Of a DNA stretch of 64,000 nucleotides, positions 12,168 through 22,991 are shown one piece after another. Under the pieces are notes generated by a model, which was not told the DNA's origin, did not search any database, and was given only the letters and a program-made list of their open reading frames with translations. The first letter of the stretch is position 1. Each line of letters starts with the position of its first letter. Origin of the DNA: Serripes groenlandicus (Eukaryota; Mollusca; Bivalvia; Cardiida; Cardiidae). A program made the position numbers and the translations under genes. The DNA lies in assembly GCA_031761405.1 (NCBI GenBank), contig JASEVX010000003.1, positions 145,653,527 through 145,717,526 of the forward strand. Direction: 5' to 3'.

Positions 12168-12545
12168 TTATCTCGTTGTATGGTAAGTGTGAGTAGGAGG
12201 CACGAGAGGGACTGATACGTTGTTAGTTGGCTCCATCGGCTCGCTGACTGTGGTAGCAGTCGTTCTGTGTGGATCTGTATGTGGAGGACTACTGACTCTG
12301 TGGATACGTGGGACGGTCGTCATAGGATTTGATGACTTCCATTGCGATGTATCTGGTGTCGCAGGCGGCGATGTTGAGCTTGTTGTCTTCCCGTCAATGC
12401 ATTCATCTCCAGGATCCAATGAGGGATTTATTGGCTGATTCGTTGGTCCGGGTGTGGGAGGCGGGGGGTCTTGTCGACATAGCGCTAGGTCTCTATCAAT
12501 CGTCAGTTTAAACGGTTTAGGATAAACTGGGACAAAACGTTGCAA
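12168..12545 (-). pseudogene. proline/threonine-rich pol C-terminal tail
   Basis: This 125-codon frame begins FVPVYPKPFKLTIDRD and runs into a low-complexity Pro/Ser/Thr segment (DPPPPTPGPTNQP). Its position after the integrase and in the same orientation suggests the C-terminal tail of pol; such tails are common and poorly conserved. It overlaps the 12709-12503 frame, consistent with a frameshift. Confidence 0.5.
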
Positions 12546-12573
12546 GTGTTATCCCATTTCAGGGGATGTTGGC

Positions 12574-13242
12574 CTATTTGATTCTGGATACGGACATGGT
12601 CTCCCGTAGCCAATGGTGGTAGACGTTTCGTATGTTGTGATAATCTCTGAGTTTTTTCATGTGTTGCCTCCTGAGTGCGTCTCCCCGTAAAGCTAAGGTG
12701 TCGTACCAAGTAGCATTGGGTTGATATCGGCCAGGTGGGATGGGGACGAATTCATGAATAGGACGACCAAACACGCACATGGGTGGAGGGAGTTTAGTGT
12801 CTCTATCTGGTGTGTTCCTGTGTTGTAGTATGGCCCGTTGGAAAGAGCCTGTAACAAGTCCCGAATCGGGTTGTATGTTGTCTATTATGAGGTGTTTCAA
12901 AGTTTTAACACCAACTTCTGCACGACAGTTGCTATGAGGGAAAGCAACTGATGATAGACGGTGGTGGACATCCCAATCAGGGATGTCAAATGTGACGAAC
13001 GTACGACTGAGGCATTCTATTGAACCCGCAGTTAGAGTATCTATCGATCATCAATACGTAGTTACAGTAAAACAGTGAAAGTAATCGGCACACAGGCACT
13101 GGAATGGGTAATCTGGGTATGTCAATGGCGTTGGTGGTGCGCTAGGGTTGGAAGGGGCTATACGGTTGCAATTCTGACAGGTTGCACGTATATTGCTGAT
13201 GGCTGGTGTAATTCCTGTAAAACCTTGGTGCGCGGAATGCAA
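12574..13242 (-). pseudogene. integrase fragments with internal deletion
   Basis: At 13242-13051 a 63-codon frame starts with the HHCC zinc finger (H2, H5, C22, C25 in MHSAHQG...TCQNC) and reaches CADYF, where D53 fits the first catalytic Asp. At 12900-12574 a 108-codon frame continues with FQRAILQHRNTPD and VFGRPIHEFVPIPPGRY, the integrase C-terminal region. Only about 150 bp separate them, too few for the core carrying the second Asp and the Glu, so part of the catalytic core is deleted and the rest is out of frame. The 13242 frame overlaps the 3' end of the RNase H frame, which marks a frameshift. Confidence 0.75.
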
Positions 13243-14246
13243 CGAGACCAGACCCTCCTGTCTAAGATATAGTGGATGACCACTCGATCTGTATATAGAA
13301 TCACTCCGTCTGCCGTGTGCAGGTGATCTCGAAAAGGGAAAAACTCTCTTAGTGTCTCTGGGAACCCCTGGCGATTGTCCGGCAAACCAGACTGGATACT
13401 ACCCAGTAGAGTGTGCAAGTCTGGGTCACTTGAAGTGGCAACGCGAACGCGATCCCAAGACTGGATGGCACTCAAGGAAGAAACTGCTGCAATCACCATG
13501 GTATCATCTATCAGCAAATATGTGTCTGAGGTACGAAGTCCATACATTAGCGAAGGGCTGTACGTGATGACGGGCAAAAGAGACTGTACTAAAGTTATAT
13601 CATCTGTGAGTTCCCTCTTTTCCAGTTCGTCTGTCGGATGTCGAGATAAACAGTCAGTTGCCTGATGTTTGACACCAGGGATATGGAACATTCGAAACTT
13701 ATAGCGCAGTGTCTTTTCTTTCAGGTTGCGTAGACGTGGGTTGTATATGTCCTCGAGAGATCTATCACCGAGCACCTTCAGTAACGGCTTGTAGTCAACA
13801 GCAACGATCAACTGATTGCAGCCTAGAATACAATACCTTGCCTTATCTAAGGCGTCTTCCACAGCCAGAGCCTCACCTTCGCTTGTGGTATATGTGTACT
13901 CTGCGCTATGTGTAAAACGGCTTCCGACAAGGGTAATCTTCCAACCATCATTGCAGCAAAAGGGTTTGGAAATGGAACAGGAACAGTGTTTCTGAAGCAG
14001 AAAGAAGCCTACGCTATCTTTCGACCAATCTGTTGCCAAGCACGTTGGTTTGTTAGGATCAAATATTCGAACACCTTTTTTTAATTTCACTGGCAATGAC
14101 GCGTTTAGATACTTCAAACAAGTCTTGTAGTTCTTCTGTCCAGCGAAATGGTACGAAATGGTACATTTGGTTTCGGATGTCGGAATGACATCATCGTGTC
14201 GGCCATGCTGAATGCATACGCAACTTGATTGACAAGCCCAAACCAC
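13158..14246 (-). pseudogene. Ty3/gypsy RNase H domain and linker to integrase
   Basis: The 362-codon frame is the longest surviving part of pol. Residues about 61-205 carry an RT-type RNase H: TDWSKD (D73), SEGEALAVE (E123/E125), VAVDYKPL (D151) and HQATDCLSRHP (D198), the last matching the common DxLSR end of gypsy RNase H. Residues about 205-340 form the linker that precedes the integrase zinc finger. The start codon is the first ATG after the upstream frameshift and is not a native start. RNase H degrades the RNA strand after cDNA synthesis. All four acidic positions appear present, but the flanking RT and integrase are broken. Confidence 0.8.
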
Positions 14247-14379
14247 GAACGTGTTCGGCGTTGGAAAGTCGAGGATAACTCACGGGAACTTCTTGCAAGG
14301 ACGGATGTTGTCTTATGTTATCTCAAAACCCACGAATTCAACCGTGTCTTCAGCGAAGACAAACTTCATGGGGCTTAGG

Positions 14380-14814
14380 TTAATGCCGTTCTTGCAACAT
14401 AAGTCCAACCAACCTGAGAGAACTTTCCTTTGTGGAATCAGACAATAACAACACATCATCTACACATTTCGTCTTGTTGGCGAAGTCTGAGACAAGTGCA
14501 TCATACCTTCGTGCGTATCCGTCACCGGATGCAAAGTACCCCTGTGTTGCTGTCTTAAGTCTGTATCGTCCCCATGGAGTGATAAAGGTCGTTAGGTGCC
14601 GGTATTCCTCTCGTATGGTTACATTGTTGTAACCGTTCCAAGCATCGAACACTGTTTTCCGTTTTCCATGTGGAACGGCATGGGCTTGGTAAAATGGTGA
14701 TTGGGTTTGATGGGTTTCGCGTGTAGCGTGAGCATTGAGGGCCTGGAAGTCGACTGTCCTGCGAGGCTCACCGTTTTTCTTGGCGCATACGACCGTCCTG
14801 TGACACCATGTCAC
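14380..14814 (-). pseudogene. Ty3/gypsy reverse transcriptase (palm) fragment
   Basis: The 144-codon frame shows the RT blocks in order: RRTVDFQALN (residues 18-27), KTVFDAWNGYNNVTI with the first catalytic Asp at D57, FITPWGRYR (77-85), QGYFASGDGY (91-100) and CVDD (117-120), the equivalent of the YxDD box. The N-terminal fingers lie upstream in another frame, and the thumb/connection after CVDD runs into a frameshift near 14380. Function would be copying element RNA to cDNA in virus-like particles, but this copy cannot make a complete enzyme. Normal gypsy pol is one long frame, so the breaks mark a dead copy. Confidence 0.8.
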
Positions 14815-15169
14815 AGGTTCACCGACTGGGACTGTCTCTATAACGCCTTAACGGACATCTTGGTCTATACCGGCCTTGATAGACTCACGCCAGTGAATAG
14901 GGACAGGTATGGGGGTATTTTGGGCAATGGGTTCCGCAGTGTTGTCTACCATGCGTTTCATCGGGGGTTTTCCATCAAAGGCAGTGATTGATTTTCACAT
15001 GTGTTGAAAGTGTTAGAACTGTAGTGGTCTAATAGGAAGGTTTTTAAACGCGGTAAATCCTCGGCAGTCCCAGGGAATGGCATTCTTGTGGGAGGGGAGG
15101 GGGTCATTTGACGTTTTGGACAGTCACATGGATGCGATTACACTGGTGGGGTGGGGATTCACCGTGACA
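14815..15169 (-). pseudogene. decayed protease-RT connector
   Basis: No frame survives across this stretch on the minus strand, although it lies between recognisable protease-region and RT blocks. It contains a G-rich run (gggaggggagggggtc near 15092). It most likely represents the mutated N-terminal part of pol. Confidence 0.4.
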
Positions 15170-15490
15170 GCATTAGCTGCGTATGCACCAATCGTTTGAA
15201 AGGCATCGGGAATAATACCTAGCGCTGAACAGGATTCTATGCTGAGGAACCTGTCATTGGTATCACAGATTTAAGTCATCTGTCTAGTCTCTATTGGCTT
15301 GCATGAATCGTTAGTGGCGCGCAAGCACCGATGATCTTGATTCCAAAACATTCATGGCTGTATGCATGTGCATTGTCACCGGGATGAGGTCTGATTCGCG
15401 TAGGCCTAACCTGTAGATGACTCTCAAACCAGCTAGGCAGCTCTGACATCCTGTATATGCCATGGCATGTATAGTAGCTGAAATAGAGCA
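15170..15490 (-). pseudogene. retroelement protease-region fragment
   Basis: Broken minus-strand frames hold CFGIKIIGACAPLTI (within 15491-15291) and, shifted, SIESCSALGIIPDAFQTIG (near 15250-15190). Blocks of this kind lie between the aspartic protease and the RT in gypsy-like elements of invertebrates. The protease active-site triad (D-T/S-G) was not found intact. The call depends on position between gag and RT more than on the residues themselves. Confidence 0.45.
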
Positions 15491-15744
15491 TGTGCTATCA
15501 TCATGAGATACTTTTGCAACAACATTAAAAAATGGCTGAGAGGTTGATTGTTTCTTAACCCATGTGTCTGTAAGTTATCATAAACATGGTGGTCAATGCG
15601 TAATGCACGCTCGACATCAGAATCACTTAACGTGCAAGAATCATCAAAGGTAGTAACAAAAGTATCATTGACAGTACATAGTACATCAAATACAGCTTAA
15701 TTATTTGAGAGTTTGTTACTGTTTCTGGTCAGTTTAGGTTTATC

Positions 15745-16143
15745 TTAACTACGACAAACACTTGCAAGATGATGATTGCGATTACACAAGGTGCATATGT
15801 GTCCGTATGCTGCGCACTGAATTCGATGGGACACATTTTCCGTGACCTCTGGTACTACAATATGTGCAAGTTTCTGTTTTGTCGTGGGTGTGGTTTGATG
15901 TTCATGTTTGGCCTTTCGATACGAGCTGCTTGCAGCTTCCACTGCATTGGAGTCCAAAAGTCTCAAGGTTGAGCGCTTTCCCGCCTCCTTCGCTTCCACG
16001 AACTTAAACACGTCCTCCAGACTTATATCCTGGTTACTGTCAACCAGGAGGTCAAGTTGTATACCTGGATTAGCAAGTCCTTTCGTAAGTACATCGCGAA
16101 GAATGGCGTCAGTGTAATTGACGTCGGTAGTACATATCGACAT
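15745..16143 (-). pseudogene. gag C-terminal fragment with zinc knuckle
   Basis: This 132-codon frame includes DVLTKGLANPGIQLDLL and FKFVEAKEAGKRST, then a C-terminal CTLCNRNHHLASVC. That last string is a perfect C-x2-C-x4-H-x4-C knuckle (residues C117, C120, H125, C130), the RNA-binding motif of retroelement nucleocapsids. A complete gag of this type would be much longer at its N-terminus; the matrix/capsid part is absent because the element appears cut at about 16143. The frame stops at 15745, before the protease region, and continuation needs a frameshift. The start methionine is simply the first ATG in the surviving frame. Confidence 0.7.
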
Positions 16144-16198
16144 TTTACATTAAAATTGCAAACACCTGCTTGACCTCGTATACGCGCGCCAAACCTTA

Positions 16199-16662
16199 CG
16201 TCACGTTAGCGGTTTGACGTCATAACGCTAGTCATTTGGCGCCAAAACCCGTAAATTTCACCTAGACATATTATAAACGTTGTTATTGCATAACATCTAT
16301 GTTTTACGCCCGCTTAAGGGATACAGAAACGTTGCAAAAACCGCGCGTAAACGGCGAGAAAACGTGTATAAACAAAGCGATTCTCTCGCGTACGTGCCGT
16401 TTCAGACCTGTTATATGTTTTACATATGCATTAACCGGGCACCGTTAGAAGGAAAACATGGACGCTGCATCTCCCGGCTACTGGCCAAAAGTCGGCGATT
16501 TATGTCAGGATTTGTTTAAAGGTGATGGTATTAATCACAGTGTGATAGAAATAGATTTTATGCAATAATAAGTTGAATAACGTTTATAATATATCTAGAT
16601 GAAATTTACGTGTTTTGGCGCCAAATGACTAGCGTTATGACGTCAAACCGCTAACGTGACGT
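16199..16662. mobile_element. foldback/MITE element with ~84-bp inverted repeats
   Basis: The arm from 16199 (acgtcacgttagcggtttga...) to about 16283 (...attataaacgtt) is nearly the exact reverse complement of about 16579-16662, with only a few mismatches. The intervening ~295 bp is a separate palindromic-ended unit (M3, about 16285-16570) that also occurs outside these arms at 17.1, 17.7 and 20.6 kb, so it appears nested within the outer foldback. No coding potential. A target-site duplication could not be decided. Confidence 0.8.
16285..16570 (+). mobile_element. M3 small repeat, copy A
   Basis: About 285 bp bounded by attgcata(a/c)(a/c)atctat on the left and its reverse complement atagattttatgcaat on the right. 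Internal landmarks are gcccgcttaagggatacaga, cgtgccgtttcagacc and ctggccaaaagtcggcgatt. The same landmarks identify copies B, C and D. Confidence 0.75.
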
Positions 16663-16764
16663 CAGTTTCCTAGTATTCGGTCCCAGTATTTTTAAAATTC
16701 CTAGTATTAATTCGTTTTTCATTTCATTTTCATTGGCACTTAATTCCTTACACACATAAAACAA

Positions 16765-17128
16765 TAATATCAGCTTTTTTAACTCGATAAACGGTAACAT
16801 GCAATAGACTCACAGCTAAAGAGCATAATAGAATCCAAAACCATTTATTTAATTCGACCCGTGTCGAGCTTGATGTAGGACCGGTTCGTGGATATGTAAA
16901 ACATAAATTGTTTATTTTATAACGTCGAATGGGGTCATGTTCATCAGCGGTTATCGTACATCTGAACGTTACAGCGGACTATATATATTGGATGTTTGCT
17001 CTTATGTTATGCAATAATAGCAAAAATACACATTTTCTTGTGCGTGAACACCTGCGGACGCCCTTAAAATGTGTTGCGGGCGAGATGTTCACGCCCTCGA
17101 AAATGTGAATTATCCCTATATTATTGCA
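16765..17128 (+). repeat. direct repeat X, copy 1
   Basis: This segment, from aataatatcagc... to the palindromic module ending ...attattgcataaa, recurs at 17344-17686 (offset about 580) with moderate divergence. Shared landmarks are aacatgcaatagactcacag and gatgtaggaccggttcgtgg. Each copy ends in a GC-rich hairpin flanked by aatacacatttt and its reverse complement; in this copy the hairpin is degenerate. Confidence 0.75.
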
Positions 17129-17316
17129 TAAAATCTATGTTTTACGCCCGCTTAAGGGATACAGAAACATTGCAAATAACGGGCGTAAACGGCGAGAAAA
17201 CGTGTATAAACAAAGCGATTCTCGCGCGTACGTGCCGTTTCAGACCGGTTAGATGTTTTACATATGCATTACCCGGGCACCGTTAGTAAAAAAAACATGG
17301 ACTCTCCATCTCCCCT
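17129..17316 (+). mobile_element. M3 small repeat, copy B (truncated)
   Basis: It begins with the M3 left end (ttgcataaaatctatg near 17123) and carries the cgcttaagggatacag and cgtgccgtttcagacc landmarks. It stops after gactctccatctcccc, lacking the right third of the unit. Confidence 0.7.
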
Positions 17317-17343
17317 AGAATAGGAGCAATTGTTGGGTTAACA

Positions 17344-17686
17344 ATAACATCAGCTTCTTTAACTCGATAATCGGTAACATGCAATAGACTCACAGTTAAA
17401 GAGCATAACATAATCCAAAACCATTCGAGTCAGCGATGGCAACCTTGATGTAGGACCGGTTCGTGGATATATAAAACATAACTTGTTTACTTTATGACGT
17501 CACATGTGTCAATCCTTATCGCGTCATGTTCATCGGCGGTTATCGTACAACTGAACGTTACAGCGGACTATATGTTGGGTGTTTGCTCTTATTTTATGCA
17601 ATAATAGCGAAAATACACATTTTCTCGGGCGTGAACATCTGCGGGCGTCCGCAGATGTTCACGCCCTCAAAAATGTGTATTATCCC
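17344..17686 (+). repeat. direct repeat X, copy 2
   Basis: Second copy of the 16765-17128 segment. Its terminal hairpin is better preserved than that of copy 1 (annotated separately), and M3 copy C follows in inverted orientation. Confidence 0.75.
17627..17666. repeat. perfect 18-bp GC-rich hairpin
   Basis: gggcgtgaacatctgcgg (17627-17644), a 4-nt loop gcgt, then its exact reverse complement (17649-17666). The pairing extends outward with few mismatches through aatacacatttt/aaaatgtgtatt to about 17611-17681. Confidence 0.9.
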
Positions 17687-17975
17687 TATATCATTACATA
17701 AAATCTATTTCTATCACATTGTGATTAATACCATCATCTTTAAACAAAACCTGACATAAATCGCCGACTTTTGGCCAGTAGCCGGGAGATGCAGCGTCCA
17801 AGTTTTGTTTACTAACAGTGCCCGGTTAATGCATATGTAAAACATCTAACCGGTCTGAAACGGCACGTACACGCGAGAATCGCTTTGTTTATACACGTTT
17901 TCTCGCTGTTTACGCCCGGTTTTTACAATGTTTCTGTATCCCTTAAGCGGGCGTAAAACATAGATTTTATGCAAT
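17687..17975 (-). mobile_element. M3 small repeat, copy C (inverted)
   Basis: Reverse-complement orientation to copies A and B. Both ends are present (cattacataaaatctat on the left, atagattttatgcaat near 17960-17975). Its left part lies at the boundary of the 2.9-kb duplication. Confidence 0.75.
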
Positions 17976-18056
17976 AATTACTAATTATATCTTTGGTAAA
18001 ATACATGTGCGGACTATCCACACAACCTTATCATTAATTCTAAAACAATACTTCAA

Positions 18057-18851
18057 TTAAGCATACATTGACTTCTTTATATGAGTTCTATGTTTATACA
18101 TCTCCATAGCATTCCAAAGTGTATCATAGTGTATACCATCGACAGTCTTCAAAAAATCTAAGAAAAGGAAATAAAATCTACCAAACATTTTAAATGAAAA
18201 TTTATCTGTAGTAGAGTTTGTTCGTAACCCTGTTTTTGACATATATATAAAGAATATAATAATAAATAATATAAAGCTACCGCCTTCATTATGCTGTATC
18301 AAACTAATTGTATTATCTAGAGATAAGACCATGTACGAACATTTTACGGATAGAGTCGATCAATGAGATTCCGCGGTTATTATTCGGGTCCAATGGACAT
18401 CCTTTCTTATGAAGTGGAGTAATAATACTACGCCTCCATTCACTCGTAAAATTAGATTAATCGAAAATTGCATTGAACAACTTGTGACGAAATGGTAAAA
18501 TATCATTCAATGTATGGATCTGGTGATTTGTTGGTGTTAAACGATTGGACGCTTTTAGCAATCTCGTCCTTCGTAATAGGTTCATTAAGTATATCACAAT
18601 TACCGCCAGGTCTAATATTTTCAACAAAGCTTTAAAACCAATGAGACATATGAGCTTCAGAAAGATTGAATGTGATCGAATAGGTATTTATGTGGTACTG
18701 CTTTTGAGTTCAGATGTGTACTATAAACGTGTTTAACATGGCACCAGAACTTCTTAGCGTTGCGTGAGTTACTAGATTCTTTATCACTGCATAGAGTAAA
18801 ATCCATTAGTATGATATATTTATGATTCAAGATCGCATTGGTATAATTCAA
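18057..18851 (-). pseudogene. LINE reverse-transcriptase relic (copy 1)
   Basis: Minus-strand frames carry, from 5' to 3', DKESSNSRNAKKFWCHVKHV (near 18790-18730, resembling the linker before RT), PITKDEIAKSVQSFNTNKSP (near 18580-18520), EWRRSIITPLHKKGCPLDPN and NRGISLIDSIRKM (near 18440-18340), then FLDFLKTVDGIHYDTLWNAM (in 18332-18057), where the D of FLDF is the first catalytic Asp block of RT. These match the ordered blocks 0-A of CR1/L2/jockey-like non-LTR RTs by eye. Several frameshifts and stops separate them, and the palm YxDD part is missing beyond 18057. It is a dead fragment. Confidence 0.7.
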
Positions 18852-20047
18852 TCAAAATCATCGGAGTGGTCTGTCTTTAATTGTTTAGCCGCAATGCATC
18901 AACGGTCCTACCACTACAAGGACTGTTTTCTTGAACATTCATTGTTATCACAGTTATTTTTTCTCAGACGATAACTGATTATTATTTGTGTAATAAATCA
19001 TATGGGGAAAAACAGATATATTATTTACAATGAAAGTACGATTAAAGCGATCAAACTAATTAATTAAATCGCTATACAATATATCAATATACTTGGGGTA
19101 ACAATTGATGCGTTTCCAAGATATTAATAGATATTCTGATGCTTTCAATTTCGTGTATAAGCATGAAAATTTACTTGAATTTATTTCTCAAACTGTAAAT
19201 TTACCAGTTGATATAAGAGTTGAACTGATGTCTACATTTACAGTGATAAGTTAAATACAGTTCAGTTAATCCGATCACAATTTGTTTGTAAGATCCAGAA
19301 GATTTTATTTCATTTAAGTTTTCTGGATGTTCACATCGCATCCGTGATAAAACATGTTGTCGGCTAGGCAAAATACACCGATATCGTGTTTACCGCGATA
19401 TTCATGAATGTGAAACTGCAACAGCGAAAAAGAACGAAATTGATATTGAATAAGATATTTCTGTGGTTCAAATCTGTTCATGTCTGCCTTTTGCGATGAC
19501 AATTGTACTCAAAGTACTGAACATGAAAGTCAGATTATTAAAAGCAAAGCAAATGAAAAATGTATGTGAAATTACGATAAAAATGAAAATTTATAAATAG
19601 ACTATAGATGAATGGTACTGTCTTTTATTTTAGCTCATAACTTGATTCGGAAACCAGAATCGGTGCGCGGCCGCTTACGACATTTACAAACTAGACTAAA
19701 TTGAGATCGGTTTAAAACGCGTTGGTGAATACGGATTAAATCTAAAACGTGGACTAAATATTAAGATTTAGATTTAGTAAAAAATCTAAATTGAAAAGTT
19801 TAGTGAATATGGGACGTGGCTTCTTCGTCTAATTACTATGAATATATCATAGGATGTAAGGAACCAGACTACATTTACCAATTCAAAGAAGGGTTCTCTT
19901 ATTTACTGTTTAGAGTGTAAAAGTGATGTTTTAAAAGTCGTTACCTTAAATTAATGTATTTGGTAATGACAAAGAGAAATCAAGATATGAAGTCACGCTG
20001 GCAGGTCTAAATATTCTCCTTGACCGAAATTTCTAAGCATCCCTACA

Positions 20048-20071
20048 GGAAGCCGCCTCCTGGCGGCTTCC
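20048..20071. repeat. perfect 10-bp GC hairpin (copy 1)
   Basis: ggaagccgcc, a tcct loop, then ggcggcttcc in otherwise AT-rich DNA. It is repeated exactly at 22968-22991 as part of the segmental duplication. No poly-T run follows. Confidence 0.85.
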
Positions 20072-20606
20072 AATGATCCGATGAATAAGTTTCGAAGAGG
20101 GAAAGATCAATTCAATACTGCAATTGAGAAAGAAAAAGAAACTATATAATCTACCAGGTTTTTCTTGCTATACATGTACAATGACCCAATAAATCTTCTG
20201 AAAATCACGCATTTAACATATGTAAATAGGTGTAATGGGGTTCTATCACAGACAATTCAACTCGAGTGTACTGGATACCCATCGACTGTTTCTGGGAACT
20301 AAAATAGTCTGATGGATACTAGATACATGGATGTTGCAAACTGTCGAAACTCCGAATTCGTTTTATGGACTGTCCATCTAGATTTCCATTACGATCCTGC
20401 AGAAAGAATATAAGAAGTTTCATGATGTTTGAATAATGTTGATCTGTAAGATGATAGAGGGATAATGATATGGAGTGCACGCTTATCAGCGTTAGCAGAA
20501 CATAATAGACAAGTATCCATGTTAAAACAGAGAACACAATGGTTCCTTTCACCCAGGTTGCAGATATATACATGTCAAATAAGTTCGAGAAAATGTGTAT
20601 TATCCC

Positions 20607-20895
20607 TATATCATTACATAAAATCTATTTCTATCACATTGTGATTAATACCATCATCTTTAAACAAAACCTGACATAAATCGCCGACTTTTGGCCAGTA
20701 GCCGGGAGATGCAGCGTCCAAGTTTTGTTTACTAACAGTGCCCGGTTAATGCATATGTAAAACATCTAACCGGTCTGAAACGGCACGTACACGCGAGAAT
20801 CGCTTTGTTTATACACGTTTTCTCGCTGTTTACGCCCGGTTTTTACAATGTTTCTGTATCCCTTAAGCGGGCGTAAAACATAGATTTTATGCAAT
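20607..20895 (-). mobile_element. M3 small repeat, copy D
   Basis: Duplicate of copy C carried within the 2.9-kb duplication. Confidence 0.75.
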
Positions 20896-20976
20896 AATTA
20901 CTAATTATATCTTTGGTAAAATACATGTGCGGACTATCCACACAACCTTATCATTAATTCTAAAACAATACTTCAA

Positions 20977-21771
20977 TTAAGCATACATTGACTTCTTTAT
21001 ATGAGTTCTATGTTTATACATCTCCATAGCATTCCAAAGTGTATCATAGTGTATACCATCGACAGTCTTCAAAAAATCTAAGAAAAGGAAATAAAATCTA
21101 CCAAACATTTTAAATGAAAATTTATCTGTAGTAGAGTTTGTTCGTAACCCTGTTTTTGACATATATATAAAGAATATAATAATAAATAATATAAAGCTAC
21201 CGCCTTCATTATGCTGTATCAAACTAATTGTATTATCTAGAGATAAGACCATGTACGAACATTTTACGGATAGAGTCGATCAATGAGATTCCGCGGTTAT
21301 TATTCGGGTCCAATGGACATCCTTTCTTATGAAGTGGAGTAATAATACTACGCCTCCATTCACTCGTAAAATTAGATTAATCGAAAATTGCATTGAACAA
21401 CTTGTGAAGAAATGGTAAAATATCATTCAATGTATGGATCTGGTGATTTGTTGGTGTTAAACGATTGGACGCTTTTAGCAATCTCGTCCTTCGTAATAGG
21501 TTCATTAAGTATATCACAATTACCGCCAGGTCTAATATTTTCAACAAAGCTTTAAAACCAATGAGACATATGAGCTTCAGAAAGATTGAATGTGATCGAA
21601 TAGGTATTTATGTGGTACTGCTTTTGAGTTCAGATGTGTACTATAAACGTGTTTAACATGGCACCAGAACTTCTTAGCGTTGCGTGAGTTACTAGATTCT
21701 TTATCACTGCATAGAGTAAAATCCATTAGTATGATATATTTATGATTCAAGATCGCATTGGTATAATTCAA
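20977..21771 (-). pseudogene. LINE reverse-transcriptase relic (copy 2)
   Basis: Duplicate of the relic at 18057-18851, with the same frameshifts and the same residues in the RT blocks. The shared disabling mutations show that decay preceded the duplication. Confidence 0.7.
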
Positions 21772-22967
21772 TCAAAATCATCGGAGTGGTCTGTCTTTAA
21801 TTGTTTAGCCGCAATGCATCAACGGTCCTACCACTACAAGGACTGTTTTCTTGAACATTCATTGTTATCACAGTTATTTTTTCTCAGACGATAACTGATT
21901 ATTATTTGTGTAATAAATCATATGGGGAAAAACAGATATATTATTTACAATGAAAGTACGATTAAAGCGATCAAACTAATTAATTAAATCGCTATACAAT
22001 ATATCAATATACTTGGGGTAACAATTGATGCGTTTCCAAGATATTAATAGATATTCTGATGCTTTCAATTTCGTGTATAAGCATGAAAATTTACTTGAAT
22101 TTATTTCTCAAACTGTAAATTTACCAGTTGATATAAGAGTTGAACTGATGTCTACATTTACAGTGATAAGTTAAATACAGTTCAGTTAATCCGATCACAA
22201 TTTGTTTGTAAGATCCAGAAGATTTTATTTCATTTAAGTTTTCTGGATGTTCACATCGCATCCGTGATAAAACATGTTGTCGGCTAGGCAAAATACACCG
22301 ATATCGTGTTTACCGCGATATTCATGAATGTGAAACTGCAACAGCGAAAAAGAACGAAATTGATATTGAATAAGATATTTCTGTGGTTCAAATCTGTTCA
22401 TGTCTGCCTTTTGCGATGACAATTGTACTCAAAGTACTGAACATGAAAGTCAGATTATTAAAAGCAAAGCAAATGAAAAATGTATGTGAAATTACGATAA
22501 AAATGAAAATTTATAAATAGACTATAGATGAATGGTACTGTCTTTTATTTTAGCTCATAACTTGATTCGGAAACTAGAATCGGTGCGCGGCCGCTTACGA
22601 CATTTACAAACTAGACTAAATTGAGATCGGTTTAAAACGCGTTGGTGAATACGGATTAAATCTAAAACGTGGACTAAATATTAAGATTTAGATTTAGTAA
22701 AAAATCTAAATTGAAAAGTTTAGTGAATATGGGACGTGGCTTCTTCGTCTAATTACTATGAATATATCATAGGATGTAAGGAACCAGACTACATTTACCA
22801 ATTCAAAGAAGGGTTCTCTTATTTACTGTTTAGAGTGTAAAAGTGATGTTTTAAAAGTCGTTACCTTAAATTAATGTATTTGGTAATGACAAAGAGAAAT
22901 CAAGATATGAAGTCACGCTGGCAGGTCTAAATATTCTCCTTGACCGAAATTTCTAAGCATCCCTACA

Positions 22968-22991
22968 GGAAGCCGCCTCCTGGCGGCTTCC
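22968..22991. repeat. perfect 10-bp GC hairpin (copy 2)
   Basis: Exact copy of the 20048-20071 hairpin. Confidence 0.85.

Larger units (their letters stand above)
12168..16143 (-). mobile_element. degenerate Ty3/gypsy-type LTR retrotransposon body
   Basis: Reading the minus strand from 16143 to 12168, the order is gag C-terminus with a zinc knuckle, protease region, reverse transcriptase, RNase H, integrase and a proline/threonine-rich tail. RT before RNase H before integrase is the Ty3/gypsy order. Frames shift between blocks, stops interrupt the protease-RT connector, and the integrase core has lost sequence. I found no matching LTR pair, no primer-binding site and no polypurine tract, and gag begins midway, so both ends are probably truncated. 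Higher GC than its neighbours is consistent with an inserted element. Confidence 0.85.
17671..20586. repeat. 2.9-kb segmental duplication, copy 1
   Basis: Positions 17671-20586 match 20591-23506 at a constant offset of 2920 with no indels seen. I noticed six substitutions (18488/21408, 19655/22575, 20435/23355, 20453/23373, 20536/23456, 20564/23484), about 0.2%, four of them in the last 160 bp. The duplicated block contains M3 copy C, a LINE relic and the hairpin at 20048. Four bases (gaga) separate the copies. Confidence 0.95.

Noticed and set aside
12220..12511. Plus-strand genes opposite the retroelement
   Set aside because: Shadow frames of the minus-strand retroelement coding remnants.
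20048..20071. Rho-independent terminator
   Set aside because: A GC hairpin without a following T-run, in a eukaryotic sequence; simply an inverted repeat.
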